34,489 nt of DNA from Enterobacterales bacterium (GTDB lineage Bacteria; Pseudomonadota; Gammaproteobacteria; Enterobacterales; Enterobacteriaceae): assembly GCA_015655145.1 (NCBI GenBank), contig JAATFO010000099.1, positions 1-34,489 on the forward strand, read 5' to 3'. The position numbers were made by a program, and so were the translations under genes. Of this stretch, positions 34,136 through 34,489 are shown piece after piece (within the stretch, counting starts at the first letter, position 1; each line of letters begins with the position of its first letter). Below the pieces are notes generated by a model, which searched no databases, was not told the DNA's origin, and worked only from the letters and a program-made list of their open reading frames with translations.

Positions 34136-34171
34136 TACACCATCATGATGCGCTTGCACCAAAATGGATCT
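34136..34171. promoter_or_regulatory. two NtrC-like sites
   Basis: TGCACCAAAATGGATCT (34155-34171) and TACACCATCATGATGCG (34136-34152) each match the NtrC pattern TGCACC-N4-TGGTGCA at about 10 of 13 fixed positions. They are 19 bp apart centre to centre and lie just upstream of the sigma-54-like element. Nitrogen control would suit a cluster that releases ammonia and glutamate. Confidence 0.35.
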
Positions 34172-34186
34172 TGGGGTTTTGGTTGA

Positions 34187-34372
34187 GTAGACCTACCCAG
34201 TCGCCCAGGTAGGCCCCTCCTCAGAACCGGACGTGCGGAACTATCGCATCCGGCTCCCGACAGATCAGTGTCCCCACACATTTTCAGCAAGATTGGAACA
34301 TTGATCGGGTTTTCCATAACGACGGATAGCCCAGCATTTTCAGAATCAGACCTGGCTTTTCCCATGTCATAG
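34187..34372 (-). mobile_element. group II intron 3' end (domains V and VI), truncated
   Basis: On the minus strand 34256-34224 reads GAGCCGGATGCG, a seven-base loop, then CGCACGTCCGGTTC. This is the 33-34 nt domain V hairpin with its AGC catalytic triad and closing GGTTC. It is followed by a second hairpin, CCTACC/GGTAGG (about 34215-34190), in the position of domain VI, and by CTACTC near the expected 3' splice end. Upstream intron sequence, including any maturase gene, is cut off at 34372 by an IS6-family end. It is a remnant that cannot splice. Confidence 0.65.
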
Positions 34373-34489
34373 GGCACTGTTGCAAAGTTCGCGATGAGGT
34401 AACCTTTTGTCTTATTCAAAGGCCTTAAATTTCAAAAACTCTGCTTACCAGACGCATCTCGCCCAGGGGATCTCCATAATAAAATGCTG
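34373..34489. mobile_element. IS6-family (IS26-like) element, partial
   Basis: The terminal inverted repeat GGCACTGTTGCAAA is at 34373-34386, identical to the 14-bp IS26 end. The following sequence has the IS26/IS15 arrangement, with the transposase 3' end about 40 bases inside. The element continues beyond the window. The eight bases just outside, TGTCATAG, would be one copy of a target duplication if the insertion was simple. Confidence 0.88.
34425..34489 (-). CDS. IS6-family transposase, C-terminal part (runs off window)
   Basis: The last 20 residues are AFYYGDPLGEMRLVSRVFEI followed by TAA at 34425-34427. They match the IS26 transposase C-terminus (YGDPLGEMRLVSRVFEM) apart from the final residue. 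The remainder, including the DDE catalytic domain, lies to the right of the window, so intactness cannot be judged. Confidence 0.85.
   Translation of the reverse strand, partial: AFYYGDPLGEMRLVSRVFEI

Noticed and set aside
34108-34419. A 103-codon minus-strand frame at the right end
   Set aside because: It crosses the IS6 terminal repeat and intron domains V and VI, which are structural RNA or DNA ends and not coding sequence.
1-34489. CRISPR arrays, tRNA or rRNA genes, phage attachment sites
   Set aside because: No regularly spaced repeats, cloverleaf-like sequences with CCA-type ends, or rRNA segments were found by eye on either strand.

Overview
This window is a stretch of enterobacterial chromosome. 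A conserved core (about 6.6-26.6 kb) is flanked by two accessory regions full of mobile-element debris. In the core, gene identity and order follow what I recall of the E. coli K-12 36-37 min region: dcp, ydfG, ynfA, ynfB, ynfD, bioD2 (ynfK), mlc, ynfL, ynfM, fumC, manA, ydgA, malI, malX, malY, add. Many genes that separate these in E. coli are absent, and guaD sits between dcp and ydfG. The organism is therefore a member of Enterobacterales outside the E. coli/Salmonella group. I cannot name the genus from this sequence alone.

Left accessory region (1-3.65 kb): unrecognised small ORFs, a short zinc-ribbon-like gene whose 3' end runs into a perfect 18-bp inverted repeat, an intact NAD(P)H quinone-oxidoreductase-type flavoprotein gene, and nested fragments of IS3, IS110 and Tn3-family transposases. 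Next comes a two-gene operon for phosphate import (Pit) and polyphosphate kinase 2, preceded by a good match to a Pho box.

Core (6.6-26.6 kb): peptidase Dcp, guanine deaminase, the SDR YdfG, small envelope proteins (YnfA, YnfB, YnfD), dethiobiotin synthetase, the glucose-PTS repressor Mlc, the LysR regulator/MFS pair YnfL/YnfM, fumarase C, mannose-6-phosphate isomerase, YdgA, the malI/malXY regulon and adenosine deaminase. The malI-malX intergenic region carries two near-perfect MalI operators and an intrinsic-terminator-like hairpin immediately before the malX ribosome binding site.

Right accessory region (26.6-34.5 kb): a scar joins an N-terminally truncated enolase-superfamily gene to the last part of an oligopeptide-type ABC permease gene. 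A MazE/MazF-like toxin-antitoxin pair with its own promoter/operator repeats follows. Then comes a six-gene co-directional cluster: IclR regulator, periplasmic binding protein, permease, ATPase, hutF and a C-terminally damaged hutG. This cluster looks like an uptake-and-degradation unit for N-formimino- or N-formyl-glutamate without the earlier Hut enzymes. Upstream of it lie a 33-bp near-palindrome, NtrC-like sites and a sigma-54-like element with off-by-one spacing. These are bordered by the 3' end of a group II intron (domains V and VI) that is cut by an IS6/IS26-type element running out of the window.

No rRNA, tRNA, CRISPR array or replication origin was seen.
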